DNA of 7,965 nt, taken from the NCBI GenBank assembly GCA_013298335.1, contig JAAFHI010000112.1:1-7965 (forward strand), written 5' to 3'. The position numbers and the translations under genes were made by a program. Positions 6,264-7,965 of this stretch are shown piece by piece. The notes beneath the pieces were generated by a model, which had not been told where the DNA came from, ran no database searches, and was given only the letters and a program-made list of their open reading frames with translations. Source of the DNA: Actinomycetota bacterium (lineage in GTDB: Bacteria > Acidobacteriota > Blastocatellia > Chloracidobacteriales > Chloracidobacteriaceae). Every line of letters begins with the position of its first letter. Within the stretch, counting starts at the first letter, position 1.

Positions 6264-6279
6264 TGGCACGCCATCTGCA
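6264..6279 (+). promoter_or_regulatory. Sigma54 (-24/-12) promoter of rsr
   Basis: The bases TGGCACGCCATCTGCA match the sigma54 consensus TGGCACG-N4-TTGCW at every defined position except one (C for T at 6275). The invariant GG (6265-6266) and GC (6277-6278) have the correct spacing. Transcription should start near 6290, giving a leader of about 44 bases to the rsr ATG. The adjacent divergent gene encodes a sigma54-dependent activator, which makes this call strong. Confidence 0.9.
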
Positions 6280-6319
6280 ATAGGAAAGGTCACTCGGAAT
6301 GAAGAAACCTTGTCCGACT

Positions 6320-6325
6320 GGAGGA
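6320..6325 (+). promoter_or_regulatory. Ribosome-binding site that sets the rsr start
   Basis: GGAGGA lies 8 bases before the ATG at 6334. It favours that ATG over the in-frame TTG at 6310, which has no good Shine-Dalgarno sequence and would place the GGAGGA inside the coding region. Confidence 0.8.
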
Positions 6326-6333
6326 AAACGAAG

Positions 6334-7902
6334 ATGGCAAACAAGAATCTGTTCAAGACCCTGGCCGGAGCGCTGCTCCCGAAGACCAACGCGAAGAACG
6401 AAGCGGGCGGAAATGCCTACAAACTCTCGCCGAAGGCGGCCCTCGCGCAGTACGTGATGACCGGCTGCCTCAACGCGACCTTCTACGCCGACGCGGATAC
6501 GCAACTGGCGAAGGTTCTGGAACTCTGCGGGGAAGTCGAGCCGGAGTTCATCGCCAAGCTGGCGGTCTACAGCCGTGAAAAAGGCTTCATGAAGGACCTG
6601 CCGGCGCTGCTCGTCGCCGTCCTCGCGGCCCGCGACAAGGCGCAGTTCGAAGCGGTGTTCGACCGGGTCATCGACAACGGAAAGATGCTGCGGAATTTCG
6701 TGCAGATCCTCCGGTCGGGCGTGGTCGGGCGGAAGTCGCTCGGAACGCTGCCGAAGCGCAAGGTGCGTGACTGGTTCGCGTCGCGGACGCCGGAAGCGGT
6801 GTTCACGGCCTCGGTCGGTCAGTCGCCGTCGCTGGCGGACGTCGTGAAGATGGTCCACCCGAAGCCGGACTCGAAGGAACGCGAAGCGCTCTACGGGTAT
6901 TTGATCGGGCGGAAGTACGAACACCGCGATCTGCCGGAACTGGTCCGGAAGTTCGAATCCTTCAAGGCGGGCAACCGCGATGAAGTGCCGAAGGTTCCGC
7001 ACGAAATGCTGACCGCCCTCGACCTTCGCAAGAAGGACTGGGGGGCCATCGCCCGGAACGCCGGCTGGCAGATGACCCGGATGAACCTGAACACGTTCGC
7101 GCGCCACGGGGTGTTCGACCTTCAGGGAATGCCGGAGCAGATCGCGGCCAAGTTGCGCGACGAACAGGCGATTGCGAAGGCGCGGGTCTTCCCGTACCAG
7201 TTGCTCAACGCCTACACGAACGCCGGCGGGGACATCCCCGGCATCGTCCGTGAAGCGTTGCAGGACGCGATGGAAGTCGCCATCGGCAACGTCCCCGACT
7301 TCGGCGGAAAGGTGTATGTCTTCCCCGACGTCTCGGGTTCGATGCACTCGGCGGTGACGGGTTACCGTCCGGGCGCGACGTCGAAGGTTCGCTGCATCGA
7401 CGTGGCGGCGCTGGTGGCGGCGTCGGTGCTGCGGAAGAACCGCGACGCGGAAGTCATTCCGTTCGAAACGAACATCGTGAAGGTCGAACTGAATCCGCGC
7501 GATTCGGTGATGACCAACGCGAAGAAGCTGGCGAGCCTGCCGGCGGGCGGAACGAACTGTAGCGCGCCGCTGGCCGAACTGAACCGGCGGAACGCCACGG
7601 GCGACCTGCTCATCTACGTTTCGGACAACGAGTCGTGGATGGACACGCCGCAGCACGGACGGTTCGGCGGCAGCCCGACGGAGACGATGAAGCAGTGGGA
7701 AGCGTTCAAGCGGCGCAACCCGAACGCGAAACTCGTCTGCATCGACATCCAGCCGTACGCGACGACGCAGGCGGCGGAACGCGGCGACATCCTGAACATC
7801 GGCGGGTTCTCGGACCAGGTGTTCAACGTCATCGCGACCTTCGCGAAGAATGAACTCGGTGCCGACCACTGGATCGGCGTCATCGAAGCGGTAACGCTGT
7901 AA
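6334..7902 (+). CDS. rsr: Ro60/Rsr homologue: TROVE-domain RNA-binding ring protein with vWA domain
   Basis: The 522-residue product matches Ro proteins in length and layout (human Ro60 and Deinococcus Rsr are about 530-540). Residues about 25-315 are the TROVE domain, a helical HEAT-like ring with blocks such as YVMTGCLNATFY (40-51), EFIAKLAVYSREKGFMKDLPALL (71-93, in part), LRNFVQILRSGVVGRKS (119-135), PHEMLT (222-227) and WGAIARNAGWQMTRMNLNTFARHGVF (236-261, in part). Residues about 325-522 are a von Willebrand A domain with an intact metal site: DVSGS (Asp332, Ser334, Ser336), Thr407 in GGTNCSAPL, and Asp431 in VSDNES. Ro proteins bind misfolded RNAs and Y RNAs in the cytoplasm; bacterial Rsr uses a Y RNA to tether polynucleotide phosphorylase for RNA degradation. 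Expression is predicted from the sigma54 promoter under RtcR. Lysine is almost always AAG, which suggests capacity for high expression. No RtcA, RtcB or Y RNA gene is recognisable in the window. Confidence 0.96.
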   Translation: MANKNLFKTLAGALLPKTNAKNEAGGNAYKLSPKAALAQYVMTGCLNATFYADADTQLAKVLELCGEVEPEFIAKLAVYSREKGFMKDLPALLVAVLAARDKAQFEAVFDRVIDNGKMLRNFVQILRSGVVGRKSLGTLPKRKVRDWFASRTPEAVFTASVGQSPSLADVVKMVHPKPDSKEREALYGYLIGRKYEHRDLPELVRKFESFKAGNRDEVPKVPHEMLTALDLRKKDWGAIARNAGWQMTRMNLNTFARHGVFDLQGMPEQIAAKLRDEQAIAKARVFPYQLLNAYTNAGGDIPGIVREALQDAMEVAIGNVPDFGGKVYVFPDVSGSMHSAVTGYRPGATSKVRCIDVAALVAASVLRKNRDAEVIPFETNIVKVELNPRDSVMTNAKKLASLPAGGTNCSAPLAELNRRNATGDLLIYVSDNESWMDTPQHGRFGGSPTETMKQWEAFKRRNPNAKLVCIDIQPYATTQAAERGDILNIGGFSDQVFNVIATFAKNELGADHWIGVIEAVTL

Positions 7903-7905
7903 ACG

Positions 7906-7957
7906 TTCAAAGTCCCTCGCTGGCGCGGGGAAATTCGCAAAAGCGAGGGGCTTTGAA
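7906..7957 (+). terminator. 16-bp stem-loop directly after rsr, terminator-like but lacking a U-tract
   Basis: TTCAAAGTCCCTCGCT (7906-7921) pairs with AGCGAGGGGCTTTGAA (7942-7957) over all 16 positions, one being a G-U wobble, around a 20-base loop that contains a small GCG/CGC inner pair (7923-7925 with 7936-7938). It starts three bases after the rsr stop codon. The following bases (CCTGAAAA) are not a T-run, so an intrinsic terminator is not well supported. It could instead end or protect the mRNA, be another intergenic repeat, or be a structured RNA. The window ends 8 bases later. Confidence 0.5.
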
Positions 7958-7965
7958 CCTGAAAA

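Noticed and set aside
6311..6320. GTCCGA in the rsr leader, similar to the Ro-binding GGUCCGA of animal Y RNAs
   Set aside because: It is a six-base match next to the ribosome-binding site, with no long stem formed around it, so a Y RNA call is not supported.
6310..6333. Upstream TTG start for rsr, adding 8 residues
   Set aside because: The TTG lacks a Shine-Dalgarno sequence, and the GGAGGA at 6320-6325 is ideally placed for the ATG at 6334.
6193..7869. 558-codon open frame on the minus strand opposite rsr
   Set aside because: It is Arg/Val/His/Asp-rich shadow coding produced by the strong G/C third-position bias of rsr; it resembles no family, and the plus strand has a clear Ro protein, ribosome-binding site and promoter.

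Overview
The window looks like chromosomal DNA of a GC-rich Gram-negative-type bacterium (coding GC roughly 60%, AT-rich gaps between genes). Exported proteins of the LolA-like family imply an outer membrane. The short tandem and inverted intergenic repeats resemble those of free-living environmental bacteria with expanded repeat families, but nothing here fixes the phylum. No phage, transposase, CRISPR or tRNA gene is visible. The longest gene-free stretch is 236 bases (6098-6333), and it is regulatory.

Layout: five genes lie on the minus strand and one on the plus strand. From right to left on the minus strand they are rtcR (4463-6097), a membrane glycosyltransferase of family GT2 (2905-4344), two paralogous exported LolA-like proteins (1994-2791 and 1079-1873), and the N-terminal part of a large secreted BNR/Asp-box (VPS10-like) beta-propeller protein that runs off the left edge (1-1000). 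On the plus strand, diverging from rtcR, is rsr (6334-7902), a bacterial Ro60 homologue.

The centre of interest is the rtcR/rsr pair. RtcR is a sigma54-dependent activator with an N-terminal CARF-like sensor domain. The intergenic region carries a near-consensus sigma54 (-24/-12) promoter aimed at rsr, a sigma70-like promoter aimed at rtcR, and an inverted repeat at a distance from the rsr start that suits an activator site. This is a complete RNA-stress switch: an RNA-derived signal is sensed by RtcR, sigma54 polymerase is activated, and the Ro protein is made. The usual RNA-repair partners RtcA and RtcB are not in the window; they may lie downstream beyond the right edge or be absent.

The left half looks like an envelope or secretion cluster: a processive-type glycosyltransferase, two LolA-fold exported proteins and a secreted propeller protein. 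Four separate intergenic hairpins lie between or after genes: an 11-bp inverted repeat, a heptanucleotide tandem-repeat hairpin, a nonamer-based perfect 23-bp inverted repeat, and a 16-bp stem just after rsr. None has a clear U-tract, so none is a textbook intrinsic terminator.
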